Assembly: GCA_027575805.1 (NCBI GenBank)
Contig: JANBPU010000024.1
Span: forward strand, 78,216-142,215
Source: Mycoemilia scoparia
Taxonomy: Eukaryota > Kickxellomycota > Kickxellomycetes > Kickxellales > Kickxellaceae
Length of the DNA stretch: 64,000 nucleotides
Direction: 5' to 3'
Below the pieces are notes generated by a model that was given only the letters and a program-made list of their open reading frames with translations, was not told where the DNA came from and ran no database searches. Positions within the stretch are counted from its first letter, which is position 1, and every line of letters begins with the position of its first letter. Of this stretch, positions 21,789-31,866 are shown piece after piece. The position numbers were made by a program, and so were the translations under genes.

Positions 21789-22245
21789 AATAAATGTCTA
21801 GTCTTACTAATAAACATTCGCCCATCAATAATTGTCTTGCATGTGTCCCCAAAGACCAATATTATACAATGGATATTAGCACAACATTCGAGCCATTTAA
21901 CCAAAAAATCGAATAAAACACGAATTCATCTTGAATTTAGCTAAATTTCTTTGTAATGCAAACTTGGAATTATTTTAAACTCAATTGTATAAAAAGCAAG
22001 TAAGCAGTGGGATATCAGTTTTTAAAGAAGTCGCGGTTATAATTTTATTACCCGTGACGCCAATCCTGAAAAAACCAATAGTTGTGGTAGATAAAGGCTG
22101 GTGTACGGCCTTGGCAAATAAACCCTGAGCCAAACTGTCAGTCTATGCGTCTATTTAGTTTTGCAAATTTATTTTAAGATTGAGGTGTCAAAACCAGAAT
22201 AGGCGCAAAAACATTTCTACATTTAAACTGGATAGTTGCTTGTTT

Positions 22246-22494
22246 ATGATTAAGAGAGCAGCCGAAATGCAAAAGCAAATTAAGAAAGGGTGGATCACCA
22301 CACGGCTAATGATCATAGTTTTAGGCCTTACGGTTTCACTCGGTTCTTTCTCACCTCTTGCGAAAATAGCCGATCTTTATTTTGTTAAAATGATAGTCGT
22401 GGCATTAAGGTTGCTTTTTGAGCTTTGGTATTATTACTTTGGCAACAAGCTCCCAAACAAAATAAATACCACCATACTTGCTCATTCCAAATGA
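22246..22494 (+). CDS. Doubtful small two-helix membrane protein
   Basis: 82 codons from the ATG at 22246. A basic N-terminus (MIKRAAEMQKQIKKG) is followed by two hydrophobic stretches (LMIIVLGLTVSLGSFSPL and FVKMIVVALRLLFELWYYY). There is no recognisable family and no obvious TATA box. It may be a chance ORF. Confidence 0.25.
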   Translation: MIKRAAEMQKQIKKGWITTRLMIIVLGLTVSLGSFSPLAKIADLYFVKMIVVALRLLFELWYYYFGNKLPNKINTTILAHSK

Positions 22495-22582
22495 AATAAA
22501 TAACACTGTACATTTTTTCGACTCTACCAACTCCCAACTTTAAATTATCAATATCATATCTTGGCATATCCCATCCTTATAA

Positions 22583-23182
22583 ATGCAGTTCTTCAAGAGC
22601 TCGTCGTTGATTGTTCTGGGTGCAGTACTCGCCATTATCAGTAGCACGCCTGCACACGCACGTCCACAGGATGCCGATAGCGTTCCCGATGACATTCCTA
22701 AATTTCTTTCGGAGAACTGGGAAACACTGGCAAAATACTTGAATAAGGCTATTTCTAATATTGAAAAAAGCGATCCTGATGCATACAGCGCAATCTCAAG
22801 TGCAGTTGGGACCAAAGCACCAGAAAAGTTCGACCTGTCGTGGTATCAAAGCATAGCCTTGGTTGGCGAGAAGGGACTCGATGATTTAAACACGGCCTTT
22901 TATAGCGCCCTTAACGATGACGGCGTTACCAAATATAATGGCATGTTCGATATGGAGATCGGGCCCACACCAACAGGCGACACCAAGGCTGAAGATTCGA
23001 AGGGAGCATCCAAGCCCACATCCCAGTCAGACAAAGCCTCGAACAGCAGCAATTCTTCAAAGAGCCATGTTTACTCGACCATTGAAGCCACGACCACCAA
23101 GTACGATGTTGGCAGCGCAAACACCAACATGGCTAGCCTTTCAGCCCTGGCTGCTGCACTGGTCCTTGGTTCACTATTCTAA
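22583..23182 (+). CDS. Secreted GPI-anchored protein, family member 2
   Basis: 199 residues. It has a signal peptide (about 1-26, VLGAVLAIISSTPAHA). The core at about 44-95 reads ENWETLAKYLNKAISNIEKS, DAYSAISSAVG and FDLSWYQS, then PTPTG at about 129-133. A Ser/Lys/Thr-rich stalk follows, and the tail is hydrophobic (MASLSALAAALVLGSLF). Compared with the other members the stalk is short and lacks the Asp run. Expected to be at the cell surface; function unknown. Confidence 0.8.
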   Translation: MQFFKSSSLIVLGAVLAIISSTPAHARPQDADSVPDDIPKFLSENWETLAKYLNKAISNIEKSDPDAYSAISSAVGTKAPEKFDLSWYQSIALVGEKGLDDLNTAFYSALNDDGVTKYNGMFDMEIGPTPTGDTKAEDSKGASKPTSQSDKASNSSNSSKSHVYSTIEATTTKYDVGSANTNMASLSALAAALVLGSLF

Positions 23183-24712
23183 ATAATGACACGGGTTTTA
23201 TCCACTTGCATAGCTTCAGCCTGCTTGTGTGAATATTAGAGACGAACAACCAGAGTCCCTTGCAATATCTCACAGTTTAATAAACACGTATGGTTGTTTA
23301 CATTTCGCACATCATTTAATGCTGTACACATATTCTCTCAATTTCTTTTATTTTATCTGCCGCTTCTTTTTTGCTTTAGTACATACACCTCATCTCTGTT
23401 ATTTTCAAAACAAATAGAATAATATTACCTATGTGTGTGATGACTGTGAGGGGATGAACATAGTTCCCCGCCCAAGAAATGATAATTAGCTCACATGGAG
23501 CAAAAATTATTCAACGATTTGTGTGCGCTGTGCAAAGCCGAAAACCTGAGTATAACAATCCTTTTTCAATAATGCGTTATATAGCAGAACAAGACAATCG
23601 GCAACTAATGGAAATGCCGATTGTCAGCGGGATCTTCGGCTCTTTAGGCTGCGTATCCGCAGAAGAGAGGGCACAATGGCTATGAAACTGGATGAGACCT
23701 AAATGTGACTAGTAGCATACATAACCAAGCTGCAAAATCCCCAAAGCTTTCCCAAAAAAACGCTGGTATCATAAATGTATTGAAGCAAGATGAGGTAGTT
23801 AACTAGGCTGCGTTTCGTGGAAGTGTAGTAAAGTGTGATCTCTGGTATGATATAGAGCTATGGCTATTGGCTGGTGTTGATTAACTTGCATTGTGACTTT
23901 TGAACTTTATTTAGTTGGGACAAGGTATTGGCTCTCGATTATCCTGATAAGCTCTCTCTAAAAAAGGTCCAATATTCACTGCTACCAGCCACGATGACAA
24001 TCATGAGCCTATAGTACGCCCCACTTGCAGAATAATCCGCAATCGTTGACACAGGACAGGCTGTGGGAAGGCAGTGTGAAAAGAAAGAACTGCTAGCTCC
24101 GTTCCTCATACGAAGATCCGTGTCTTTATGCGTGTGGCTCACAATAGATTTTTTCTATTCTAAAAATACTTGCTTGCTTGCTTTTGCAGCTTTTTAGCTT
24201 TGAAGTGAATACAGCAGTAAAGCTTCAAAGGAAACGTTTGGGCAAAGCCCGCACTCTATTTAGCATGACCAGTTTTGTGTATGCATTTATCGTTAGAAAC
24301 TAATGGCAATAGAAGCACAAAGAGTATTCTGGCAACAAGTATTTATAGCTCTTGTTTGGAAGAGACTAAGGAAGAAAGAACAGGACGCATAAGCTTGGTA
24401 GCAAGCAGGCACTACATTGGTCTTGGCATTATCGTCATTTCATGCACTGTTGCGCTCTTCCCTGCAGCAGCCTTTTCCAATTTTGAGTTGTTGGGTACAC
24501 GTATGACAACTCTGTGCCAGCACACCACAGTGATTACTACTAAGGACCTTTTCGTCAAATCTTATATAAATGGTTGATCCATGGTCTTCAAGAGTCAAAT
24601 GTACTACATACGCTTAGCCTTACTTTCTCTTCACTTCATTTTACTTTTGTTCTCGTGCTTACAACCACTTGTAGCAGTAAAATCTTACATATTATTGTAT
24701 ATATTTCCCAAA
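23183..24712. other. Intergenic
   Basis: No gene is supported. ORFs at 23479-24577 are random in composition. The TATA box of the next GPI gene lies at 24563-24570. Confidence 0.5.
24563..24570 (+). promoter_or_regulatory. TATA box of GPI gene 3
   Basis: TATATAAA within TATATAAATGGTT, about 145 nt before the ATG. The same 13-mer occurs at 26181 in front of the paralogue, so the promoter was duplicated along with the gene. Confidence 0.6.
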
Positions 24713-25405
24713 ATGCTTTCCAGATCCGCCGTTGTTCTTGCCACCTTGGCTACGTTTTCGCTTGCTGCCCCTCAGGCCACTACGATCCCATTTAGCATGC
24801 CTGATGGCCTTGATTTTGGCGGCGACAACAATCAGATCTTGTCAGCCATCAAGGAGGGCTGGGGCGATTTTGCCAGCTATGTAGGCCAAGGGCTCAACAA
24901 CCTAAAGACCGCTAACCCAGAGCTTTACAGTCAATTTGCCAACGTTATTGGTACTCAAATCCCTTCTACCTTTGATGTCAACTGGCTCAACAGCGTCCAA
25001 AACATCAATCCATCGGATGTTGCTAAGCTCGAGCAGGCCCTTTCTACCATCAGCGATCCTGAAAGCTACCTCGGTAGTATCTTTGGTTCCCTACCAACTG
25101 GTCTTGAGGACAGTGCCAGTGGTAGCGATGATGATGACGATGACAAATCTGACAGCCACTCCCACTCTCATAGTGGTTCTGAGTCTGACTCCGACTCCGA
25201 CTCTGCTTCTGATTCTGTTACATCTAGTGACGAAAGCAGCAAAGAATCGGCTTCTTCCACCAAATCTTCTACCAGTAAACATAGCAAGAGTGACAGCAAA
25301 GATGACTCTAGCGAGACCTCCGACTCTGAAGGTGCTGCTTCCGGTCTTAAGGTCTCTATCGCTGCTCTTGCTGGCTCCTTGATCGCATTCAATGCTTTGT
25401 TCTAA
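24713..25405 (+). CDS. Secreted GPI-anchored Ser/Asp-rich protein, family member 3
   Basis: 230 residues from the ATG at 24713. The ORF is open upstream to 24581, but the 24713 start gives a clean signal peptide (MLSRSAVVLATLATFSLAA) and matches the start of the paralogue at 26324. The core at about 45-105 reads EGWGDFASYVGQGLNNLKTA, ELYSQFANVIG and PSTFDVNWLNSVQN, with LPTG at about 126-129. A stalk follows with an Asp run, HSHSHS and SDSDSDS repeats. The C-terminus (ASGLKVSIAALAGSLIAFNA) fits a GPI signal. It is very close to member 4 and they are tandem duplicates. Function unknown. Confidence 0.85.
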   Translation: MLSRSAVVLATLATFSLAAPQATTIPFSMPDGLDFGGDNNQILSAIKEGWGDFASYVGQGLNNLKTANPELYSQFANVIGTQIPSTFDVNWLNSVQNINPSDVAKLEQALSTISDPESYLGSIFGSLPTGLEDSASGSDDDDDDKSDSHSHSHSGSESDSDSDSASDSVTSSDESSKESASSTKSSTSKHSKSDSKDDSSETSDSEGAASGLKVSIAALAGSLIAFNALF

Positions 25406-26323
25406 TATCTCTCTTTACCTAGATTTTTCCTCATGTTTTCTCATTGGTAAAATGATTTGTTTATATATTTTATTTTAGTGTGTGTTTGTCGTGTTTTATA
25501 ATTCTACTTTAAATAACCACGAAGCATGTCAAAATTATAAAACAAATAGTTAATTCGTGTGTTTTATTGGATTTAATTGCACTCTGTACTTGGGAGTGAG
25601 ATGGGGTTCCAACTAACTCCTGGAACATGTATACTGTGCTTTGATTTCTTGCTAAAATGCCATATATATATATATATATATTATATTCAGCAGCATTATG
25701 ATTGTCAAGGTATAGTGAAATATATTGGTAATCCTTATTGCCAGTTTCTTCAAAGACATGCTCAAAGCAAAGTATTGGTTAGAAATTGGAGGGTTTTGAG
25801 GGGGTTAGGGTGCTACATAATCATTCTAGACTATCAATTCGTATTGTTTGTTTGTTTGGAAAATGTATTAATGATCGGAAATGTTGGTGGGGAGACTGGA
25901 TCTCATTGCCCATTTTCTAGGAATTGGTTATTGGGAATACTTTCTTGGTTTCTGTTAAGAAGGAAAAAGAGTGAAAAGAGCTTGCACTAATATAGCAATA
26001 ATCGACTTACATTGCACTCGGACATTGTCTAATCCTGCAATATTGCGTCTTTACATATTTCTGAGACAATTAGTTCTTGTTGCCTTTAAAGTTCATGTGA
26101 GTAGATATGTATGTAAGTATGACAACCCTGTGTTCCAATAGTACTATAGAGGATGTCAACCATTTTTCTCTCCAGTTATCTATATAAATGGTTAATAGAG
26201 ACCTTCACCAAGGAAGAGTAATACACATATTTGGCTTGTACTTTTTTCTCTTCTTACAGGCACTCCTCGTAATAACCGTGATTCTCAGAATAATCCCATT
26301 ATCATATCTCTATAATCTACATA
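25406..26323. other. Intergenic between paralogues 3 and 4
   Basis: AT-rich 3' flank with an (AT)n run near 25663-25680. The ORF at 25577-25990 is not convincing. The TATA box of the next gene is at 26181-26188. Confidence 0.5.
26181..26188 (+). promoter_or_regulatory. TATA box of GPI gene 4
   Basis: TATATAAA, 136 nt before the ATG at 26324, in the same TATATAAATGGTT context as at 24563. Confidence 0.6.
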
Positions 26324-26971
26324 ATGCTTTCCGGATTTACTCTTATTCTAGCCACTTTGGCGACACTTCAAGTTGCTACTCCTCAGAACACAGATACCAT
26401 ACCTGAAGTACGCAACAGCGTTGATTTCGGCGGAGACGACGACGGACTGGTTGTTGGAGCCATGGACAGTTGGGAGGGTATCGCTAGTGCTTTAGAAAAA
26501 GGATTTGGTGTTCTAAGAACTGATAATCCGGAACTCTATAGCCATTTTGTTAATGTTTATGGCTCCGAGATTCCCTCTACCCCCAATATTGGCTGGTTCA
26601 GAAGTGTGCAAAATGCTGACCCATCCGATGTCGCTGGACTCTCTCAAGCACTTTCTACCCTTAGTAACCGTGAAAGCTATCTTGAGAGCGTGTTTGGTTC
26701 TATGCCCACTGGCTTTACTATTATTGACGACGATGTTTCTGGCTCTGCTACTTCCGCCAGAACTTCCAGCGATGATGATGATGACGATGATGACAATGAT
26801 AGTGAAGTATCTGACTCTGTTACTTCTGGAACTACCAGCAGAACGACTAGGGGTGATAGTGATGACGATGATTCGAGCGAGACTTCTGATTCCGAAGATG
26901 CTGCCTCTGGGCTCAAGCTTTCTGCTGTAGCTCTTGCCGGTTCATTGATCGCATTCAATGCTCTATTCTAA
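26324..26971 (+). CDS. Secreted GPI-anchored Ser/Asp-rich protein, family member 4
   Basis: 215 residues and a tandem paralogue of member 3. Signal peptide about 1-18 (LILATLATLQVAT). The core reads DSWEGIASALEKGFGVLRTD, ELYSHFVNVYG and IGWFRSVQNADPSDVAGL, with MPTG at about 125-128. The Asp run (DDDDDDD) and Ser/Thr stalk are shorter than in member 3. The tail is almost identical (ASGLKLSAVALAGSLIAFNA). Two changes break the usual pattern: Asn-Ile in place of Phe-Asp before the second Trp. Expected at the cell surface; function unknown. Confidence 0.85.
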   Translation: MLSGFTLILATLATLQVATPQNTDTIPEVRNSVDFGGDDDGLVVGAMDSWEGIASALEKGFGVLRTDNPELYSHFVNVYGSEIPSTPNIGWFRSVQNADPSDVAGLSQALSTLSNRESYLESVFGSMPTGFTIIDDDVSGSATSARTSSDDDDDDDDNDSEVSDSVTSGTTSRTTRGDSDDDDSSETSDSEDAASGLKLSAVALAGSLIAFNALF

Positions 26972-28018
26972 TTTCCACCTCCCTCCATTATCATTACTAC
27001 TTTTTATTGACAAACTGATCTTATTTGCTTTATAATTCTTTCGCAATAACAAGGCTTATCAAACTATATTCAAGCCATCAGTCCATATATGAAGCCCAAT
27101 TTCAACCTGTATTAAACAAGAATATAAATCCACTGTAAAGGACAGCCAAATATTATCCACTACCATACTATCCTCCAGGATTTTCTCTTTTCTTTGCTAC
27201 TATTTAATGAAATTATACCAAATTGGTATACAAGGTTTGTTTGTGTATCAGTGGCACATTTGTGGTGGTGGCGGCGGCGGCAGTAGTGAGATGGTGCATT
27301 TTTTACATGAGAGGGGAGACGGATATTAATTGGCCCAATCGGGTTGTCAGTAAATCAACTCTGGCCCACCAGTCCATTCGGATCGCACACAGCTGCCTGA
27401 TACATGGTCAGATCTTGCACAATTTTGGACAAACAAGGACCCAAGGCCGCAAGCGTTAATGTTTAACTGTATGTATGTTGGAGATTCTTGCAGCAGGAAT
27501 TGCCTCACCTCTTTCTTCCAACATAGAGTAGTGGGCCTTACAATAAACAGAGTCTCGGATTATCACATTGATTGGAAATATACGCTCGTGGACCAAAAAA
27601 TGTTATTTTGATTTTACAAACAGACGTCAAAGAAAGAGGAGGAAGGGCACGCTTAAAGCCGCGAGCATTGTGACACCTTTATTTTTGTGTTGTCAAGCAA
27701 GTGGTTTACTGTAAAATTTACAAAACCATCGACTTACTTTCTTACAAAGAAGTGGGGCCATCTTTTTTTCCATTGTGCGTTATTCTATTGTAAGGTGTCG
27801 TTCTGCAGGGCCGGTTGGGTTATTATATAGAAACAGTATAAATATTCATGGGGGGAATTTCCAAACATTCAGTAGTTTCCTCTATGCTCTTTTCCCGTAT
27901 TTATACCATTATCACGTCTTGTTGTGTTTACAAATAATACACAATACATCTTCCTTTCCTTATACAATACGCCTGAATTAACGATACCCTAGCCTCACAT
28001 ATCCATACATATTCAAAA
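26972..28018. other. Intergenic
   Basis: No gene is seen; GGC repeats near 27265. The TATA box TATAAATA at 27837-27844 serves the next gene, about 175 nt before its ATG. Confidence 0.5.
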
Positions 28019-28702
28019 ATGCTTGTTAAGTCGATTGTTGGTTTCTTTGGCCTTGCCGTTTTGGCTTCTGCTGCTCCCCAGAACCTTGGAGGTCTTTTGA
28101 ACGGCGGTGCTGCTGGTGGTAGCTTGAACAGTGACGAGGCCATTTCCATGCTTAGTGCCAACTGGGACCAGCTTGCTGGCTTCATGAACCAGGGTATCTC
28201 CAAATTGAAGGATGTCGACAAGAACCTCTATAGCGACATTACCGAGCTTTTCGGTGGTGAGCTCCCCAAGGAGTTTAACCAAAAGTGGCTCGACGAAGTC
28301 CAAAACAATGCCACTCCATCTCTTATTAGCAAGATTAAGGAGGATGTCGAGAAGAACACTCTCCTTCCCGACTCCGTCAAGCAGGTTTGGGCTTCTCTGC
28401 CTGATGCTCTTGCTAGTCAGTCTCCCACTGGTAAGGTGGAAGATGATGACGAAAAGGATGGTAAGAGCGCCTCTGGCTCTGCTACCAAAAAAGAAGATGA
28501 GGATGACAAGAGTGTCTCCTCTGGTGCTTCCAAGAGTGTCTCCTCTGGTGCTTCCAAGAGCAAGAAGGAATCCTCCAAGAGCGATGGTGATGACAAGGAG
28601 AGCAAGAAGTCTGAAGATGGGGGCGCTGCTTCAACTACCATGAGCGTTTCTTTGACCGCACTTGTTGGTTCTTTCGTTGCTGCCGGTGTCATGCTTTTCT
28701 AG
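28019..28702 (+). CDS. Secreted GPI-anchored protein, family member 5
   Basis: 227 residues. Signal peptide about 1-19 (GFFGLAVLASAAP). The core at about 48-105 reads ANWDQLAGFMNQGISKLKDV, LYSDITELFGGELPKEF and NQKWLDEVQNN, then SPTG at about 136-139. The charged stalk holds a perfect direct repeat of a 9-residue unit (KSVSSGASK, twice, encoded by a 27-bp tandem repeat near 28512-28565). The hydrophobic tail (MSVSLTALVGSFVAAGVMLF) fits GPI attachment. Codon use is strongly biased toward C/T-ending codons, which suggests high expression. Confidence 0.85.
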   Translation: MLVKSIVGFFGLAVLASAAPQNLGGLLNGGAAGGSLNSDEAISMLSANWDQLAGFMNQGISKLKDVDKNLYSDITELFGGELPKEFNQKWLDEVQNNATPSLISKIKEDVEKNTLLPDSVKQVWASLPDALASQSPTGKVEDDDEKDGKSASGSATKKEDEDDKSVSSGASKSVSSGASKSKKESSKSDGDDKESKKSEDGGAASTTMSVSLTALVGSFVAAGVMLF

Positions 28703-29632
28703 ACTGGCGCTCTCGTACATATACGCTCTTCATTATTGCTATTTTCTGCCACTACTAGTAGTATTAGTTTTGTTGTTCATATTCATTGATAAATATCGGT
28801 TATTTATTAAAAAAGGACTGTCCGAAAACTCTGACCTACTAGTAGTTATGGTTTTTTCTATGATAATCTAAACAGCAAAGTGATGGTTCAATAGGCTAGT
28901 GTACATTATGATCCCCTATAGAACTTGATCTAGACCTGTTTGAAAAGGATAGAACATACTTTGATTATCCTAGGGGTATCCAAGATCCAGCTGTTCCACT
29001 TGCATTGAAAGATGAATAGGGCCCCTCGTTCTGGCTGCTATTGCCGTAAATAAATAATGGATCATTCTACTGATCAAAAGATTATTTGTTACTAAGAGGG
29101 TGTAAATATTAATGAAAAGCTGCTCCTACTCCTGTTCACTTCTTGGGACATTTGCTTGAGCATTTACTACATACATGTTTTAATAGCTATGAATAAATTG
29201 GTCATAGATTTACAACATTTTTTCGATGATCTTTTGTTTTTGAAAAAGTTGATTTTATAAACAATCCTTTATAAACAAACGTTTTCTTTGACAATAACAA
29301 GGTCACATAAATAGAGAGACAGATACAAAGACAATTTTTCGATAGAGACCACACGCATGGAAGATTGAGTAATTATACAATAAAAAAGGCTCTTGAACAA
29401 ATTGAATGTTCATATTTACTCTAGCAATTCATACATGACTTGAGATGTGTGTATTTACATGGAGCTCTAGATAATGCTAGTATAAATATTAATCAATATA
29501 ATTCTACAAATTTTTACCAAACTTTACTTTTATTCTTTAGAGAATTTTTACATCCTCACTGCATTATTAATTAACTTTTACTCACTTTACATTCACTTTA
29601 TCATATTTATAGATCAACAACTATACAGCGCT
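28703..29632. other. Intergenic
   Basis: AT-rich with no gene seen. The TATA box TATAAATA at 29481-29488 lies about 145 nt before the small membrane-protein gene. Confidence 0.5.
29481..29488 (+). promoter_or_regulatory. TATA box of the 65-residue membrane protein gene
   Basis: TATAAATA at a spacing (about 145 nt to ATG) like that of its neighbours; it supports the short two-exon gene that follows. Confidence 0.45.
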
Positions 29633-29993
29633 ATGGATCCAAATATAGAAATCACGCTTTGGGCGATCGGTGGATTGATTTTATTTTGTAAGTATTGTTA
29701 TAATACTTTGTCTTCAAACAAGGATGTAAATAATGCCATAGGGCTAAAATCAATGATTATAACAAACTTATTTTATATATTAAAACTAACAAACCCGTGT
29801 TCTTGTTTTTATTTATAATTATAAATTTCTCGACCATACCAAAAATCTAGTACTTTTATTTATTCTTGGGTTTTGGCTTTTTAAAAAAAAGGCCGCTAAG
29901 GGTAACTATATACCGCAAAAAAAGAACAATGACAATGGATCAGCACCAGCAACAAATACTGAACATGGACCAGGAGATGGTAATATGGTTTAA
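29633..29993 (+). CDS. Small single-pass membrane protein (two exons, 65 aa)
   Basis: Exon 1 is 29633-29687 and exon 2 is 29851-29993. The 163-nt intron has a GTAAGT donor and an ATCTAG acceptor. Splicing joins two half-helices into one hydrophobic segment (about residues 8-30, with LILF from exon 1 and LLLFILGFWLF from exon 2). A basic KKKAAK stop-transfer and a polar tail of about 30 residues follow. The unspliced frame ends within the intron. The exact rebuilding of a membrane helix across the junction is the main argument for the model. It should be a type III or I membrane protein with a cytosolic C-terminus. Family unknown. A family-1 element starts 71 bp after the stop. Confidence 0.7.
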
Positions 29994-30063
29994 GTATAAC
30001 AAAGTTTGTTTAATCCTTTTTAGCAATTAAATTTAGTAAAATATTATTCATGCTTTGTAAAAA

Positions 30064-30182
30064 TATGGATCATGATTTTCGAAGGGTAAATTTTGGGGAC
30101 CACTGACTATAGGGGCAATTACAACTAAATGGTTGCACAGTTTTACTAGTGAACTTTCACACTTCAAAAATAATTGCCCATA
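30064..30182 (-). mobile_element. Family-1 MITE-like element, copy 5 (reverse orientation)
   Basis: The element reads in reverse: GATTTTCGAAGGGTAAATTT at the left, ACTATAGGGGCAATTACAAC and TTTTACTAGTGAACTTTCAC inside, and CTTCAAAAATAATTGCCCAT at the right. It begins 71 bp past the stop of the small membrane protein gene. Confidence 0.8.
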
Positions 30183-31101
30183 TTATACTTTGTGTCTTTG
30201 TAATGCTTGTTTTGGCATTAATACAAAGTAATTCAAAACAATTTGAATCACAGAGCTGTAAATTACTTGGAATTTATAGATAAATCCTCAGTCAAAATGG
30301 TACTTTGCAGGTTCAAGTCCATCAATGTAATACGATTCCAATTCCTCTCCATGAAATAGACCCAACATGTTTATATGCCGTCTTTGTATCTGTTGTCATG
30401 CAAGATGTTCAGGAGATTATAGAAGAAATAGGATAATTTTTGTGTCTACAGGTTTATAGAGGTTTTAATGCCCTAGTTTTATACTTGTGAAGCAAACTTG
30501 CATGTGCACATGAGTTAGCTGATAGCAATGAATAAATATTGATACCTCCACATATCCTTTGATCTACTTTGATGGCAGTGGTGCAATACTGGTACTTTTT
30601 TTGATGATGGCAAAAATGATATCGCGAATAGTAAAAATATGTCATGTCCACTATCAATTTTTAATATATCATTGGCCCATTAGGACAATATTAAATTTAA
30701 AATTGACACATCTTGGACACCCACATTGTGCAGCACTTTTTAAAAGGTTGATCAAACCCAATTGCTTATTTTGACTCCAAATTCAATTTCTTCGTTATTC
30801 CAGGTTTGAGACTCAATAAGCGTCATTTTCCAATTGAATCTTATAATTACTTCTAATAGTGCTACATAGAGCATGATTATATAATTTACTGTGGATGTGT
30901 CATTTGACATATAAGCATCATGACCCTACCAAATCGCAGCTACAAAATGAGCTATATGTTTAGTTGGTGAATAGCATTTTTTAGGGGGCAGTCAACTTGA
31001 TGCCTATTTGCGACTAAGGCCACAGCATTTACAGATGCCACTTAAATTGCAAAGCAATAATAAAATTATATGATTAAAGTGCATATAAAACTATGAGCAC
31101 A

Positions 31102-31203
31102 TATCGATCATAATATTCGAAGGGTGACTTTTGGTGGCCTGTGATTATAGGGGCAATTACAATTGATTAGCAAATGGTCACCCTTCAAAAATAACTACCC
31201 ATG
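31102..31203 (-). mobile_element. Family-1 MITE-like element, copy 6 (reverse, shortened)
   Basis: Ends are TATCGATCATAATATTCGAA and CACCCTTCAAAAATAACTAC. The interior keeps GATTATAGGGGCAATTACAA but lacks the ACTAGT part, so the copy is about 102 bp. Confidence 0.75.
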
Positions 31204-31231
31204 TGTGTAATGGATATACCTTGACTAGTAG

Positions 31232-31508
31232 GTACTAGATGTAATTGCTAAAATTAAAGATGCTCTCTCTTTAATTAATGGCCATATTGGATTGTGTGCT
31301 GTTTCAACAAATGAATAATCCAAAGAAAGCCCAAGGTGTATTATGCAATCACAGCTTCTACAGAGAGTTCTACTAACATTGGGATCATCAGTGTGACATA
31401 TCTAGAACATGCAGGTGCTCAGGGGCAGATGCGAATGGTTCGTGTAGTGGAAATTTGTATGGAAATTTACATGCATTTATCCATGAAATTGTGCATTCTT
31501 TGGAAGTA
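31232..31508 (+). pseudogene. Unidentified coding-like relic
   Basis: One frame reads VLDVIAKIKDALSLINGHIG, LCAVSTNE and a stop at 31317. A second frame then reads KVYYAITASTESSTNIGIIS, VTYLEHAGAQGQMRMVRVVE and on to a stop at 31506-31508. Both look protein-like and could be one gene with a frameshift. No start codon or family is recognised, and a MITE ends 28 bp upstream. An additional open stretch at 30311-30436 follows an acceptor-like TTTGCAG. The evidence is composition only. Confidence 0.25.
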
Positions 31509-31866
31509 AACAACTGCGCAAGAGTTCAAATATATGTGCTTTAATTGTGGCCAAGATGTATCGATGGATGCCTTTGCTAGAATACCTTTTATTTCCAAGA
31601 ATAAAATGTCGGACACAAGAAAGATATAAATAGAAAGCGTATATATGTTTATTTTTGGTTGTTTATGATGTAAGAGTGTGAATCTACTATTACTGTGAGT
31701 TGAGTTTGTTTTTATATATAAAAGCATTCCAAGAATTACGCTTATAATTTTTTTGTCTAGGATACCCAATCAATTCCTTTGTGCTTTTTATTTCCAATAT
31801 TTTGCAATACCAGAACTAACCGGAAATTTCTTATACGGGTTTATATATCCATCTTTTCAAGCGAAA

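Larger units (their letters stand above)
21424..22582. other. Intergenic with family-2 element and a doubtful small ORF
   Basis: Holds the end of duplication unit 2, a family-2 element (21635-21788) and a small ORF of low confidence (22246-22494). Nothing else is supported. Confidence 0.5.
29994..31866. other. Intergenic with two family-1 elements and coding relics
   Basis: Contains two family-1 copies in reverse orientation (30064-30182, 31102-31203) and coding-like scraps at 30311-30436 and 31232-31508. Otherwise no gene is seen. Confidence 0.5.

Noticed and set aside
24581..24712. 44-codon N-terminal extension of GPI gene 3
   Set aside because: The TATA box lies only 11 nt before it, and the paralogue starts at the position equivalent to 24713.
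30305..30325. GGTTCAAGTCC resembling a tRNA T-arm
   Set aside because: The flanking bases do not pair as a T stem and no D or anticodon arm is found.
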